From Vibrionales bacterium SWAT-3 (GTDB lineage Bacteria; Pseudomonadota; Gammaproteobacteria; Enterobacterales; Vibrionaceae), in contig AAZW01000008.1 of NCBI GenBank assembly GCA_000169995.1, positions 1-64,000 of the forward strand: a stretch of DNA of 64,000 nucleotides. Reading direction: 5' to 3'. A program made the position numbers and the translations under genes. Below, one piece after another: positions 34,365 through 44,061 of the stretch. The stretch's first letter is position 1; every line of letters starts with the position of its first letter. The notes under the pieces were generated by a model. It was not told the origin of the DNA and ran no database searches. It saw nothing but the letters and a program-made list of their open reading frames with translations.

Positions 34365-34853
34365 ATGTCTCAGCATCAGCTTGATCGTATCGATAAAGAG
34401 ATACTAAGAATTCTGCACATGAAGGGGCGCTTGCCTGTGGTTGAGCTGGCCAAGCAGGTTAACCTAACGACCTCTCCTTGTTCTGATAGATTGAAGCGAT
34501 TAGAAAAAGAGGGTTACATTACGGGTTACCACGCAGAGCTGTGTTCCGAGAAGTTGGGGCTCGATGTTCAAGTCTTTATCCATATTCGTCTCGACCAAAC
34601 CAGCTTTTCAATCTTTGATAAATTTGCCCAAGCTGTGGAAATGATGCCTGAGGTGGAAGAGTGTTATTCGTTGTCGGGAGACTTTGACACCATGATCAAG
34701 GTTCGAGTGAAAGACATGAAGGCATACCAAGCGTTTATGGCCACCAAGTTAGGGACCTTGCCTGGTGTGATTCAGACGCGCAGTGAAGTGGTGATTGAAG
34801 AGCATAAAAAGGGCTTTGGTGTGAACCCTGAGCTGTTAGCGACTTTAACTTAG
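34365..34853 (+). CDS. Lrp/AsnC-family transcriptional regulator
   Basis: A 162-residue feast/famine regulator with an N-terminal winged helix (LDRIDKEILRILHMKGRLP to TTSPCSDRLKRLEKEGYI) and a C-terminal RAM ligand-binding domain (about 75-150, with CYSLSGDFDTMIKVRV). The start at 34365 is preferred because TAAGGAA lies 6 bp upstream and the protein then has normal family length; the frame extends to 34323. It is a single gene with a strong terminator. Amino-acid sensing is likely, possibly proline or arginine/citrulline given the neighbourhood, but this is speculation. Confidence 0.88.
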   Translation: MSQHQLDRIDKEILRILHMKGRLPVVELAKQVNLTTSPCSDRLKRLEKEGYITGYHAELCSEKLGLDVQVFIHIRLDQTSFSIFDKFAQAVEMMPEVEECYSLSGDFDTMIKVRVKDMKAYQAFMATKLGTLPGVIQTRSEVVIEEHKKGFGVNPELLATLT

Positions 34854-34887
34854 CGCGCTTCTAACTTGAGCCAGTTTTGATAGATAT

Positions 34888-34921
34888 AAAAAATGGAAGC
34901 CAATGAGCTTCCATTTTTTTT
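34888..34921. terminator. Terminator after the Lrp-family gene
   Basis: AAAAAATGGAAGC and GCTTCCATTTTTTT arms around CAATGA make a long stem with A and T tracts, functional in both directions; the DUF445 gene converges on it. Confidence 0.92.
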
Positions 34922-34964
34922 GACTGCCAGAAAGGAGCAATCAGATAAGTATGGTTATAGACGA

Positions 34965-34977
34965 TTTACAGTGTAAT
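34965..34977. promoter_or_regulatory. Near-match to parS2
   Basis: TTTACAGTGTAAT differs from the parS2 consensus only at the last base. It overlaps the last codons and stop of the DUF445 gene, much as the 6948 site overlaps the tmcA stop. It may be a weak ParB2 site. Confidence 0.45.
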
Positions 34978-35673
34978 CGCCGCTGAAATAAGACCAATCA
35001 CACCACCGAATACACCACCCCACACGACAAGCCAGCCAAGGTGTTTCTTGATCATTGTTTGAACCATCTCTTTCACCAGTTTCGGTGTCAGCTCATTCAA
35101 ACGTTGGTCGATGATAGCTTCAATGTTCTCTTTGATTTCATCCATCATCGCTGGTGATTCCAGTTCTTCCTTGATGGCATTTTTCACTGAATCACTCTTG
35201 CTGATTTCGATAACAGATTCTTGCATCTTCTCAACAAATGGCGCTTTCATTGGCTCTAATGCTTCTGTACCACCAAACATTGCTAGCATGCCGCCAAACT
35301 GTGAGTTCTCGATAACGTTAACTAGTGAATCGAATGCAGGGTTGAAATCGATTTTCTTAATCACAGGCTCTAGGTTCAGTGATTGGCCACCGCTCATTTC
35401 GCTGCTTAGGAAGCGGTCGATGTTACTCTCAGTAAAGAACTGCTCCATCATCAGTTGCTTGATGGCTGCTTTGAACTCTTCAAAGCGTGCTGGAATAACG
35501 CCAGAGCCGTATAGGCCGGGTACTTTCTCGAACAACATGTGAATCGCAAGCCAGTTGGTGATGGCACCAGAAAAGGCGAATAGGCCGGCGTAAAGTAGGT
35601 ATTGATTTGCTGTCGCATAGCCGCCAGCAAGCAGTGCTAACGCGATGACGTTAGTTAAGACACTTTTGTTCAT
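34966..35673 (-). CDS. DUF445-family membrane protein
   Basis: A 235-residue protein with membrane helices at both ends (about 5-45 and 213-233) and a long, mostly helical soluble middle rich in charged residues. The N-terminal GAITNWLAIHMLFEKVPGLYGSG is the family signature (compare YheB). Topology suggests both ends anchored in the inner membrane. The reaction, if any, is unknown. Confidence 0.82.
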   Translation of the reverse strand: MNKSVLTNVIALALLAGGYATANQYLLYAGLFAFSGAITNWLAIHMLFEKVPGLYGSGVIPARFEEFKAAIKQLMMEQFFTESNIDRFLSSEMSGGQSLNLEPVIKKIDFNPAFDSLVNVIENSQFGGMLAMFGGTEALEPMKAPFVEKMQESVIEISKSDSVKNAIKEELESPAMMDEIKENIEAIIDQRLNELTPKLVKEMVQTMIKKHLGWLVVWGGVFGGVIGLISAAITL

Positions 35674-35792
35674 GGTTGATCTCTAGAAAGAATATTGCGC
35701 GCATTTTAAGAAAAAAACGCCAAGAAAAAAACAAAAGGATCGATGAAGTTGATGGAACCGGTGGGAAAGATCGCTGAACTACGGGCATAAGA

Positions 35793-35822
35793 AAGGCTAG
35801 CCTCCCCCCGAAGTCTAGCCTT
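35793..35822 (-). terminator. Hairpin between the DUF445 gene and an ABC transporter gene
   Basis: AAGGCTAG and CTAGCCTT form a perfect 8-bp stem around a C-rich loop. On the minus strand it is followed by TCTTATG, a weak T-tract. It lies 139 bp after the stop of the ABC transporter gene, so it may end that transcript. The rest of the 288-bp gap is AT-rich with no ORF. Confidence 0.5.
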
Positions 35823-35961
35823 ATTCCAGAACGCGCAAGCGAAGCCGTCATGGTTTATTAAAGTCATTATATAATTACGACATAACATTCTGCCATGTGT
35901 AATTTACCGCTATTTAGCAAATTGGCGTGAAATGCGCCGCACTTTTAAAATAGCACACAAA

Positions 35962-37812
35962 TTAATCGTTGCTAGCTTGCTCAAGATCATCGGCTATGAA
36001 GCCACCAGTCTGGTGATTCCACAACTGCGCATAGATACCATTTTGGTTAATCAGATCTTGGTGCGTGCCTTCTTCAACGATATTACCTTCATCCAAAACG
36101 ATCAGGCGATCCATTGCTGCAATGGTGGATAGGCGGTGTGCAATCGCGATCACCGTCTTACCTTCCATTAGCTCAATTAAGCTCTCTTGGATAGCAGCCT
36201 CTACCTCTGAATCTAGAGCCGAAGTCGCTTCATCAAGAACCAACAGTGGTGCATTTTTCAGAAGTACACGTGAAATCGCTACACGTTGGCGTTGACCACC
36301 AGAAAGCTTAACACCACGCTCGCCCACTTGAGCATCGTAACCAATGTTGCCAAACGGGTCGGTTAGGGTTTCGATAAACTCATGCGCGTGCGCTTGCTTG
36401 GTTGCGGCATACACCTCTTCATCTGTTGCTTCCGGACGACCGTAAAGAATGTTGTCTTTGATCGAACGGTGAAGCAGTGAAGTGTCCTGTGTCACCATAC
36501 CAATATTGCTGCGCAGTGAGTCTTGAGTAACGCTTGAGATCTCTTGATCATCAATCAGGATTCGGCCGCTTTCGACATCATGAAAACGCAGTAACAAGTT
36601 AACCAACGTCGATTTACCCGCACCAGAACGTCCAACTAGGCCGACTTTTTCACCTGGTTTGATGTTTAGGTTTAGCTTATTGATAACACCTTTGTTTTCA
36701 CCGTAGTTGAAGCTCACGTTCTCGAAGTTGATGCCGCCTTGTGGAACCTTAAGTGGCTGTGCGTCTTTCTTGTCTTCGATAGCGATCGGCTTCGACATGG
36801 TCTTAATACCATAAATCACGGTACCTAGGTTTTCAAACAGGCCACCGATCTCCCACATGATCCATTTCGACATGCCGTTAATACGCAGAGCCAAACTCAC
36901 CGCAATCGCAATGGCACCGACAGTAATTGCGCTATCAAGCCATAGGTAGATAGAGATACCCGCGATACTGAATACCAGTAGGTAGTTAGCGAATTCCACA
37001 CAGATGTTGAAGCCAGTAACAAGGCGCATTTGGCGATACACGGTATCAAGGAAACCTTCCATGCCTTCTTCTGCGTATTCGGTTTCACGTTTGCTGTGTG
37101 AAAACAGTTTTACTGTCGCGATGTTGGTGTAGCTATCAACAATTCGGCCAGTCATCAGTGAGCGAGCGTCCGCCTGTTCTGATGACACGTCTTTAAGTTT
37201 CGGTACGAAGTAAAGCTGAATACCGATGTAGACGAACAACCAGATCAACATTGGAGCCATTAAACGCCAATCCGACTCGGCAAGCATGAACAGCATCGCG
37301 GTGAAATAAACCGTCACGTAGACAAACACATCAACCATCTTGGTCACGGTTTCACGCACTGCGAGCGATGTTTGCATTACTTTGGTGGCGACACGCCCAG
37401 CAAAGTCATCTTGGTAGAAAGATAAGCTTTGTTTTAAAAGGTAGCGGTGTGCCAACCAGCGAATCGACATCGGATAGTTGCCGAGTAAGGTTTGATGAAG
37501 CAGAAGTGAGTACACACTGATTAAGATTGGCATCACGACCAACAGCAGTACACCAAGGCCCATAAGAGTGGACTTGTTGTCAGCCAAGAAGGATTCTGGG
37601 TTGCTTGTTGATAGCCAGTCAACCAATTGTCCCATGTAACCAAATAGCGCTACTTCGATGATCGCAATCGTCATACTCATGATACCGAGCAAGATCAGTG
37701 GCTTTTCAAAACCTCGCGTGTAGTGGCGGCAAAATGCCAGTATTCCAGTAGGAGGTTGTATCGGTTCTCCCTTTGGAAAGGCTTCAGTAAAGCCTTCAAA
37801 CTTTTTGTACAT
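35962..37812 (-). CDS. ABC transporter, fused permease and ATPase
   Basis: A 616-residue half-transporter with an N-terminal six-helix membrane domain (about 35-330) and an ATPase domain with Walker A GRSGAGKST, signature LSGGQRQR, Walker B LLVLDEATSALD and a switch histidine (IAHRLST). It resembles the MsbA/LmrA type exporters. Start 37812 gives MYKKFEGF with AAGGGAAA upstream; the open frame extends to 37854. It is a single gene with no substrate clue in its neighbours, so multidrug, lipid or peptide export cannot be separated. Confidence 0.85.
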   Translation of the reverse strand: MYKKFEGFTEAFPKGEPIQPPTGILAFCRHYTRGFEKPLILLGIMSMTIAIIEVALFGYMGQLVDWLSTSNPESFLADNKSTLMGLGVLLLVVMPILISVYSLLLHQTLLGNYPMSIRWLAHRYLLKQSLSFYQDDFAGRVATKVMQTSLAVRETVTKMVDVFVYVTVYFTAMLFMLAESDWRLMAPMLIWLFVYIGIQLYFVPKLKDVSSEQADARSLMTGRIVDSYTNIATVKLFSHSKRETEYAEEGMEGFLDTVYRQMRLVTGFNICVEFANYLLVFSIAGISIYLWLDSAITVGAIAIAVSLALRINGMSKWIMWEIGGLFENLGTVIYGIKTMSKPIAIEDKKDAQPLKVPQGGINFENVSFNYGENKGVINKLNLNIKPGEKVGLVGRSGAGKSTLVNLLLRFHDVESGRILIDDQEISSVTQDSLRSNIGMVTQDTSLLHRSIKDNILYGRPEATDEEVYAATKQAHAHEFIETLTDPFGNIGYDAQVGERGVKLSGGQRQRVAISRVLLKNAPLLVLDEATSALDSEVEAAIQESLIELMEGKTVIAIAHRLSTIAAMDRLIVLDEGNIVEEGTHQDLINQNGIYAQLWNHQTGGFIADDLEQASND

Positions 37813-38401
37813 AGATTTCCCTTTATAAACTCGTGTATCTATAAGCAGCTGCATCGTCGTGCAGCTTTGTTTTTATAGTCTCAATTTAAATTTTCACAGT
37901 CTTGGTTTGAAATTTTATGAGCGCCCATGCGTTCTTATAAGCATTAAATCATTCGATGGAGTTTGGTTTTCACTCGGGCTTAAACGCTTGGCTCTAAAGC
38001 TTGGTTTAAAACCGTGTTTTAGTGATCGTGAAAGGTCCAAAACGTATTGTGTATGACGCTTATTTTAGATTGGATCTGATGGGAAGAGTTAAGCTTATTT
38101 CAAACGTAATTGATTGTTATGCAACGGTGATAATCCTAACGCTAAATGGATTAAATTGTAACCTAAACTCGCGGTAACACAGAAAAGACCGCTCGGATAT
38201 TTATTCAGCAAATTCTCTAATTGATATGCAAACTGTTGGTTCTTTCTGATGTGCTGTTATCTTGCAGTAAAAATTATGGTTTAAACTGGGTTTGGCAGTA
38301 AATGTTTGGGATAAATATTCAAATCATTATTCTTTTCAGTGAATCTTTTCGTAACAACTTGTTTACAATTCTGAGGTAAATAAAAGATAGGGACGGTTGA
38401 A
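37813..38401. other. Divergent intergenic region with one hairpin
   Basis: These 589 bp between the ABC transporter gene (minus) and ctlX (plus) are AT-rich. A perfect stem AGCTGCA/TGCAGCT with loop TCGTCG (37847-37866), followed by TTGTTTTTAT on the plus strand, lies in the leader of the ABC gene. No convincing ORF is present; short open frames here lack ribosome sites. Confidence 0.5.
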
Positions 38402-39376
38402 ATGTTAAACCTACACAAAAAATCACTTCACATTACTAATGTTCAAAACGCCAATTGCGTTGTTATGGTGCCGCCAAAAGAGTTTCGATTTAACGAAGAA
38501 ACTGCACGTGATAACGAGTTTCAAAATAGAGTTAACCTCACTGAAGCTGAGGTGAAGTTAGAAACTATGGCTGAATTTAAGGCGATGGTGGCGTCATTAC
38601 GTAAAGAAGGTGTGCAAGTTGTAGAGTTTGATTACCCAGAGCTTGGTGTGGAAACGCCAGATGCGGTATTCCCTAACAACTGGTTCAGCACTTGTAGCGA
38701 TGGCAGTTTATTCACTTTCCCAATGGCCTGTGAAAACCGTCAGAATGAAGTGAAACCAAATGCGCTTATTGAAGCACTAGAGGCGTCGGGTCGTATTGTT
38801 AATCACACTGAGTCGTTAGAGTCTTATATCGCGCAAGGCTCTTATCTTGAGAGTACGGGTGTGATGGTGATTGATCACATCAATAAGACCATCTATGCCG
38901 CGCTTTCTCAACGTTGTGATCGTGAAGTGTTAGAGGATTACGCGAAGCGTATTGGTTATTCACGCGTGGTTTCGTTCCAAACGGCATTGCCATCTGGCCA
39001 GCCGATTTACCATACCAATGTAATGATGGCGATTGGTGATAACTTCTGCGTGATTTGTGATGAAGTGATTCCAGAGTTTGAGCGCCGTTTTGTGGTTAAG
39101 TCACTCGCGAAAGATAAACAGGTTATCTCTATTTCAATCGATCAGATGAATCGCTTCTGTGGCAATATCCTGCAGCTTGAAACTGTGAATGGCGACAAAG
39201 TGATCGCGATGTCTCAATCGGCTTATGATGCGTTTTCTCCAACTCAACTCGCACAACTTTCGACACATGGGAAACTGTTGCCATTTAACGTAAAAACCAT
39301 TGAAGACATTGGTGGTGGTTCAGTGCGTTGTATGCTTGGTGAAGTATTCTTACCTACGCGAGTAAACCGTTTGTAG
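38402..39376 (+). CDS. ctlX: Citrulline hydrolase CtlX (arginine deiminase-like fold)
   Basis: A 324-residue enzyme of the amidinotransferase/arginine-deiminase superfamily, matching the CtlX group that hydrolyses citrulline. Visible active-site elements are TPDAVFPNNWFS (Asp), YHTNVMM (His) and the C-terminal nucleophile Cys310 in GGGSVRCMLGE. The N-terminal VVMVPPKEFRFNEET is also typical. Single gene with its own terminator; the Lrp-family regulator 3.5 kb away may be relevant but is not adjacent. Assignment to citrulline rather than another guanidino or ureido substrate rests on overall similarity. Confidence 0.82.
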   Translation: MLNLHKKSLHITNVQNANCVVMVPPKEFRFNEETARDNEFQNRVNLTEAEVKLETMAEFKAMVASLRKEGVQVVEFDYPELGVETPDAVFPNNWFSTCSDGSLFTFPMACENRQNEVKPNALIEALEASGRIVNHTESLESYIAQGSYLESTGVMVIDHINKTIYAALSQRCDREVLEDYAKRIGYSRVVSFQTALPSGQPIYHTNVMMAIGDNFCVICDEVIPEFERRFVVKSLAKDKQVISISIDQMNRFCGNILQLETVNGDKVIAMSQSAYDAFSPTQLAQLSTHGKLLPFNVKTIEDIGGGSVRCMLGEVFLPTRVNRL

Positions 39377-39409
39377 CAAGCGACTCATATCGAGTGATGA
39401 ACCTTCGAA

Positions 39410-39437
39410 TACCACTCTCATCATAGAGTGGTATTTT
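39410..39437 (+). terminator. ctlX terminator
   Basis: ACCACTCT and AGAGTGGT arms around a CATCAT loop, followed by ATTTTTT. Confidence 0.9.
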
Positions 39438-39478
39438 TTATGTAACGGCTAAAAGCGTGAAACCTGCGCGGGATAAAG

Positions 39479-40111
39479 CTAGGAAACCTTCTTGAAAGCT
39501 CTGTGTTCGATAAATTGAGTAGAGAGCGTGACTACTTCCTTAGAGTACACCAGCGCGGTGTGATTGAGCTTGAGTGCGCAAGTGTCTGTTGCCCCTTTCA
39601 GGTTTGCGTCTTCAAGAGTGACCGTACCATCGCCGTGATTTTTTCCTAATACGATTCGTCCTACGCCAGCGTCGTAGGTGCCAGTAATCACACCAATCGG
39701 CACATCATTATCGTAGTCACCAAGCCCATCGTTGAGGATGTGTTTGGTCGAACCAAAAATGAACCCAAGGCCATGATTAGAAAGTGTTTTAGCTATGGTC
39801 GCCCCATTGTGTGGTGTGCCCGCTGTGATGATGCAGGTGTCAGCGAAGTGTGGTTGGTAGAATTTGAAGTAATGACGAATCAGTAAGCCACCGAGTGAGT
39901 GACCAAAGAAATAGACCTTATCGTGCTCATCAAAGCGTGCATTTACGAAGCGATTTAGGCGTTTTGCTGCGGATGGAAAGCGCAGTGAGTTGTAGGCGAA
40001 CTTATGGGTGGTGAAGCCGCGTTTTTTAAAATTCCTATCCAGATATTGCATGATCAACGCAGGCATATACAGACCATGAATTAAAACTATGTGTTTGTTT
40101 TTATTATTCAT
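39479..40111 (-). CDS. Alpha/beta hydrolase, lipase-like
   Basis: A 210-residue hydrolase with IVLIHGLYMP at the N terminus (oxyanion region) and the nucleophile elbow GHSLGG (about residue 81), then TPHNGA, and a likely catalytic His near the C terminus (LNHTALV). The start at 40111 (MNNKNKH) is chosen because GGAGGGC lies 6-8 bp upstream; the open frame runs to 40252 and would overlap the AraC gene. No signal peptide. Substrate unknown, probably an ester. Confidence 0.8.
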   Translation of the reverse strand: MNNKNKHIVLIHGLYMPALIMQYLDRNFKKRGFTTHKFAYNSLRFPSAAKRLNRFVNARFDEHDKVYFFGHSLGGLLIRHYFKFYQPHFADTCIITAGTPHNGATIAKTLSNHGLGFIFGSTKHILNDGLGDYDNDVPIGVITGTYDAGVGRIVLGKNHGDGTVTLEDANLKGATDTCALKLNHTALVYSKEVVTLSTQFIEHRAFKKVS

Positions 40112-40223
40112 TATTGCCCTCCGTCTGATGGTGTTTCCAGTATATGGAGTCGCAATTCTAAACTCAATAAAACTTGCTACGAATGGGACACGATAGACAG
40201 AGATCTCGTGTGTGGGCCGTTCG

Positions 40224-41063
40224 TTACTCTGACCTGACACCACCATAAACATCTATGGTTAACCCACCTTCCTTGGCATAGGTATTGGGTGTGAGACCAA
40301 TGGTTTTCTTCAAGTACCGAATCAGGTGTGGTTGGTCGCTAAACCCGAATTGAAAGGCAACGCCTAGCCAATCTATGTCATTCAACTCTTTCTTATAAAG
40401 ATATTCGAGCATTGCTTCGAGTTTGTTCATGGATTGGCACTGCTTTAACGTTAGGCCAGTCACCTTGTTAAAGCTTCGCTCGAGTGTTCTTTGAGAACAA
40501 AATAGCTTGTCACCAAGTCCAGCAATCGGCGTTGAACCAAGCACCCCCAGTACTTTTAGAGTGAGTTCGCTATGTCTATCGGTTCTAGCGGTGGATAACC
40601 AAGGAAGCAGCAAATCATCCAACTGTTGGCAACAAGCTTCAAAGTCGCTTTGAGCGAGCTTAATCAGTGACGTTACATCGGCATCTGAGTTGTTGAGTAG
40701 AACTGTAAGGTCGATGGTGTTGACGCGATCTAAGCTTGGATGTGGGCAATCAGGGATAGTGAGCGAGTATAAAGCGCCGACGTGGAACTTGATGCCTAAG
40801 TGGACAAATGGCTTCGAGTGATCGAGTTCTATTGCTTTGTGATGGGGTAGCAATAGGTGGCTGCCAATTCCTTGTTGGACTTGTTGATCTATTGTGTAGT
40901 GATACGGTTGGTCGCTGGGCGACAGAATCAAATGTGCCGAAGGATCAGGGTTGAGTATCGGAAATTGATGAGTTTGAGCGTCGGGCGCTTTCTCGATAAG
41001 CCAATAACAATCAATGTATTGAGCAACAACGGAGGATTGAGGAGACTGTAACCAATTGATCAT
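40224..41063 (-). CDS. AraC-family regulator
   Basis: A 279-residue regulator with an N-terminal domain of the type that begins QYIDCYWLIEK (DUF6597-like) and a C-terminal AraC helix-turn-helix (about 175-265, with LFCSQRTLERSFNKVTGLT and GFSDQPHLIRYLKKTIGLTP). It is followed on the same strand by the hydrolase gene after 112 bp and may control it. Confidence 0.82.
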   Translation of the reverse strand: MINWLQSPQSSVVAQYIDCYWLIEKAPDAQTHQFPILNPDPSAHLILSPSDQPYHYTIDQQVQQGIGSHLLLPHHKAIELDHSKPFVHLGIKFHVGALYSLTIPDCPHPSLDRVNTIDLTVLLNNSDADVTSLIKLAQSDFEACCQQLDDLLLPWLSTARTDRHSELTLKVLGVLGSTPIAGLGDKLFCSQRTLERSFNKVTGLTLKQCQSMNKLEAMLEYLYKKELNDIDWLGVAFQFGFSDQPHLIRYLKKTIGLTPNTYAKEGGLTIDVYGGVRSE

Positions 41064-41210
41064 TCGAACTTCTATTTCTTATGAGTACCACCACAACTAT
41101 ATGTGGATATCCTTGTCGGCGACAGTTTTATCCTTACTGACCGCCTATACCTCGTATTGGACCTGCGCCTGAGCATACTCCGCAGAGCAAGGGCTATGCT
41201 GAGTATCTAA

Positions 41211-42038
41211 TTAGTTAAAGTCAAACTGCAAGATTCGATGCTTGGATGACATCCCGGCTCGCTCAATCGCTTTTTGCGCACCAATATTGCTGCTTTCAGT
41301 TGAGCATATAACTTCCAAACCTTGGAGGTTAGCCTGTTGCTTAAGCGAGTTAAGCACGCGTGTTGCTAGCCCTTTGCCACGTTCTTGTTCTGCGACAATC
41401 ATGCCTAAGTCAGCAAATTGCGTTTGGTGCTCATCGAACTTGCGGCACTCTCCCGTTGCAAGAACGCTTTCATTTTCCCAGTAACCCCACAGCTCTTGGC
41501 GAGCAATTAAATTGCTGTAGTAGCCAACTAGCCACTCTTTAGGTGCGCCAATCGCTGATGAAGCAAATTCCACAAGCTTATCGAGTTGCTCTTCTGTCGC
41601 GAGCGTCATTTTAATGTCTTCAATACGACCTGAATGACGGCTAGCGTCGCTTTCTTGGTTTTGACGGTACATCATGGCATTTACCTTGAATGACTCTGTA
41701 TTGTCCAAGCATAGTGATAAATATTGTGGCTCTGCGGTGCTAACGAATGCACCTTTCACCTCACTAATCACAGAGCTGTTATTTTCGGTAATCAAAGTGA
41801 ACAAGTCGGCAACGTTCGCACTTGCGGTTGGTGCTAGGTAAAACTGTAGCAAGTAACCTTCGCCGTTTAGTACGCAGTAACCGACAAGTTTGCCGCTCTC
41901 GTAAAAGCCAAAATGGTCCGACATAGGCACAAAGCCGAAGTGCCACATGCCATCGAGTGGCGCTGTCGATTCTGAAAAGTAAGCTGTTTTTAATTCACTT
42001 AAGTCGTTAAGTGTTGTGATTTTTTTGATGTCTAACAT
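41211..42038 (-). CDS. GNAT-family N-acetyltransferase
   Basis: A 275-residue protein with a variable N-terminal domain (about 1-130) and a C-terminal GNAT domain with the acetyl-CoA loop VAEQERGKGLATRVLNSL (about 215-232) and a terminal STESSNIGAQKAIERAGM segment. The double-domain length is typical of GNAT proteins acting on small molecules. Substrate unknown. Confidence 0.82.
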   Translation of the reverse strand: MLDIKKITTLNDLSELKTAYFSESTAPLDGMWHFGFVPMSDHFGFYESGKLVGYCVLNGEGYLLQFYLAPTASANVADLFTLITENNSSVISEVKGAFVSTAEPQYLSLCLDNTESFKVNAMMYRQNQESDASRHSGRIEDIKMTLATEEQLDKLVEFASSAIGAPKEWLVGYYSNLIARQELWGYWENESVLATGECRKFDEHQTQFADLGMIVAEQERGKGLATRVLNSLKQQANLQGLEVICSTESSNIGAQKAIERAGMSSKHRILQFDFN

Positions 42039-42144
42039 CGCGTTAATCTCTGTTGTTTCAATGACCGAAAGTGTAAGTGACTATTGGATTCGGGTATTGA
42101 ACAAAAACGACAACTTTGGGTGTTTCACTCGGTGAAGTAGCGAT

Positions 42145-43284
42145 CTAATCGGTCGGGTCGGACCAAGATTTAGGGATGTTGAATTGAGGTAAGCTGGTGG
42201 GTTTGTTTCTTTCGCCTTTGCGCCATGCTTTTAGCTGATTCACATAAGTTAGGATATGCGCTATCGCGATAAAGAGTTGGTTTGGAACCATCTGGTCGAT
42301 TTGAGTGGTGTTGTAGATCGCCCTAGTGAGTGCCGGGCTCTCAACGATTTCAACTTCGTGTTTAGCTGCAAGCTCTCTGATGTATAACGCCACATCATCT
42401 TGACCTTTCGCGACAACAAACGGTGCTTCAGCTTGGCTCAAATCATAGATTAGGGCAATGGCGTAGCGGGTTGGATTGGTTAATACAACACTCGCTTTTG
42501 GCACTCGCTCATTGGCACTTCTCTTGGCATTTTGAGTCTGTATCTGACGGATTCGAGCTTTCACTTCAGGTCGCCCTTCTTGTTCTTTGTGCTCATCTTT
42601 GACCTCTTGCTTGGTCATTTTCATCTGCTTTGTAAATTCATGTCGTTGATAAGGAAAATCAAACAAGCCAAACAGTAAGACGATTAAAAGAAGGTAGCCC
42701 AAGTACTCAATGGTGATGGTCGCGACCGACAGCACCACGGTATCAAAGTGGGCGCTGACAAGGTTGGTGATCACTGAGATGTAGCTCGATATTACCCAAT
42801 ACAGCAGGGTAAAAAACAGAGAGACCTTGATAACGTTCTTGAACAATTCAACGATCGATTGGGAGGAAAAGATACGTTTCAATCCCTTGAGTGGACTTAT
42901 CTTTTCCCATTTAGGAATTAGCAAAGATGGGCTGAATATCCACCCTCCAAGTAGAGTCGAGCCGACGATCGCGGCAATCATTTGATAAATCAGTAGTGGG
43001 AAAAATAGCGTGATCATCGAAAAAAGCGCGGTGCCGACTAACTCGACGATAGCCATTGGCTGGCTGACCGTTTGGCTATCAAAATGAAAGCTTACAAGAA
43101 ACAGTTCAATGAAGGACTGTTTAATCATGTCTACATTCAACACGTAGTAAGCGACGACGCTGATGAGAGTTATGGAAGAAACGAACTCTTTCGCGCGCGG
43201 TACTTGCCCCTCTCGTCGAGCTTTAGTGAGCTTATGTTGACTGGGTTGCTCGCTCTTGTCTCCGGAATCTTGATGATCAGACAT
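42145..43284 (-). CDS. flhB: Lateral flagellar export protein FlhB
   Basis: Substrate-specificity switch of the flagellar type III export gate. The 379 residues have four membrane helices (about 32-50, 85-108, 145-170, 188-208) and a cytoplasmic tail with the autocleavage site. Here the usual NPTH reads NPTR (270-273). It is the last gene of a contiguous fliMNPQR-flhB block and overlaps fliR by 8 bp. The block lies on chromosome II and lacks polar-cluster genes, so I assign it to the lateral flagellar system. Confidence 0.88.
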   Translation of the reverse strand: MSDHQDSGDKSEQPSQHKLTKARREGQVPRAKEFVSSITLISVVAYYVLNVDMIKQSFIELFLVSFHFDSQTVSQPMAIVELVGTALFSMITLFFPLLIYQMIAAIVGSTLLGGWIFSPSLLIPKWEKISPLKGLKRIFSSQSIVELFKNVIKVSLFFTLLYWVISSYISVITNLVSAHFDTVVLSVATITIEYLGYLLLIVLLFGLFDFPYQRHEFTKQMKMTKQEVKDEHKEQEGRPEVKARIRQIQTQNAKRSANERVPKASVVLTNPTRYAIALIYDLSQAEAPFVVAKGQDDVALYIRELAAKHEVEIVESPALTRAIYNTTQIDQMVPNQLFIAIAHILTYVNQLKAWRKGERNKPTSLPQFNIPKSWSDPTD

Positions 43285-44059
43285 TAGGCAGCCTCAGCAT
43301 ATAGTGAAGGTGCTGGTTCAACTCTAGTACCAGATCAAAATAGTGATCGCCGATACCGGTTAGGGACGCCATTAATGCGAATAAGCCAAGTAGCATGGTC
43401 ATTGGGAAACCAAGAGCAAAGACATTAAGAGACGGTGCCGCTTTGTTCATTAGACCAAACGTAATATTACTTAATAGCATCACGACGATAGCTGGCACCG
43501 CTACCAACAAGCCGGTCGCAAACATCCAAGACACCATTTTTAAGACGTATTCAATGCTGTTGAAAGGGAAAGGTGAATTGAGAGGCCAATACTCAAAGCT
43601 CTCTTTGAACACAAGCAGCACCACTAGATGTCCATCCAAAGAGAGGAAAAGCAGCATCGAAGTGATGAACATGATCCTGCCAATGATGGCAATACTGACT
43701 CCGTTGGCAGGGTCGTTCATCACAGCCATGGCTAAACCCATTTGCATGGAAATTGCCTGACCCGCAATCGAAAAAATGGTGAAAAATATCATCACCGCAA
43801 AACCAATTAAAAACCCAAAGATGAGCTGATAAAAAGAGAACAATAGGGTGTCGATACTGAATGGGTTAAATGGAGGAACCTCTTTTACCATTGGGGCGAG
43901 AAGCAGAGAAAAAATAAAAGCAAACAGCAGTTTAACTCTTACCGGTATTGCTTTATCACCAAAAAATGGTGCGATCAGAAAAAGCCCAGTAAACCGAACA
44001 AAAGGCCACCAAAGAACCCCTAGCCACTGAGTGATATCGGTAAAGGTTATTTGCATCAT
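43277..44059 (-). CDS. fliR: Lateral flagellar export protein FliR
   Basis: Inner-membrane export-gate subunit, 260 residues with about six helices and the family segment AGQAISMQMGLAMAVMNDPANG. Start is MMQITFTD at 44059 (or the next ATG at 44056), just after the fliQ stop; the open frame extends to 44152 but overlaps fliQ. It overlaps flhB at its 3' end. Confidence 0.9.
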   Translation of the reverse strand: MMQITFTDITQWLGVLWWPFVRFTGLFLIAPFFGDKAIPVRVKLLFAFIFSLLLAPMVKEVPPFNPFSIDTLLFSFYQLIFGFLIGFAVMIFFTIFSIAGQAISMQMGLAMAVMNDPANGVSIAIIGRIMFITSMLLFLSLDGHLVVLLVFKESFEYWPLNSPFPFNSIEYVLKMVSWMFATGLLVAVPAIVVMLLSNITFGLMNKAAPSLNVFALGFPMTMLLGLFALMASLTGIGDHYFDLVLELNQHLHYMLRLPNV

Positions 44060-44061
44060 AG

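Noticed and set aside
37859..38056. Open frame of 65 codons in the gap before ctlX
   Set aside because: No ribosome site, low-complexity composition and no recognisable domain; probably chance.
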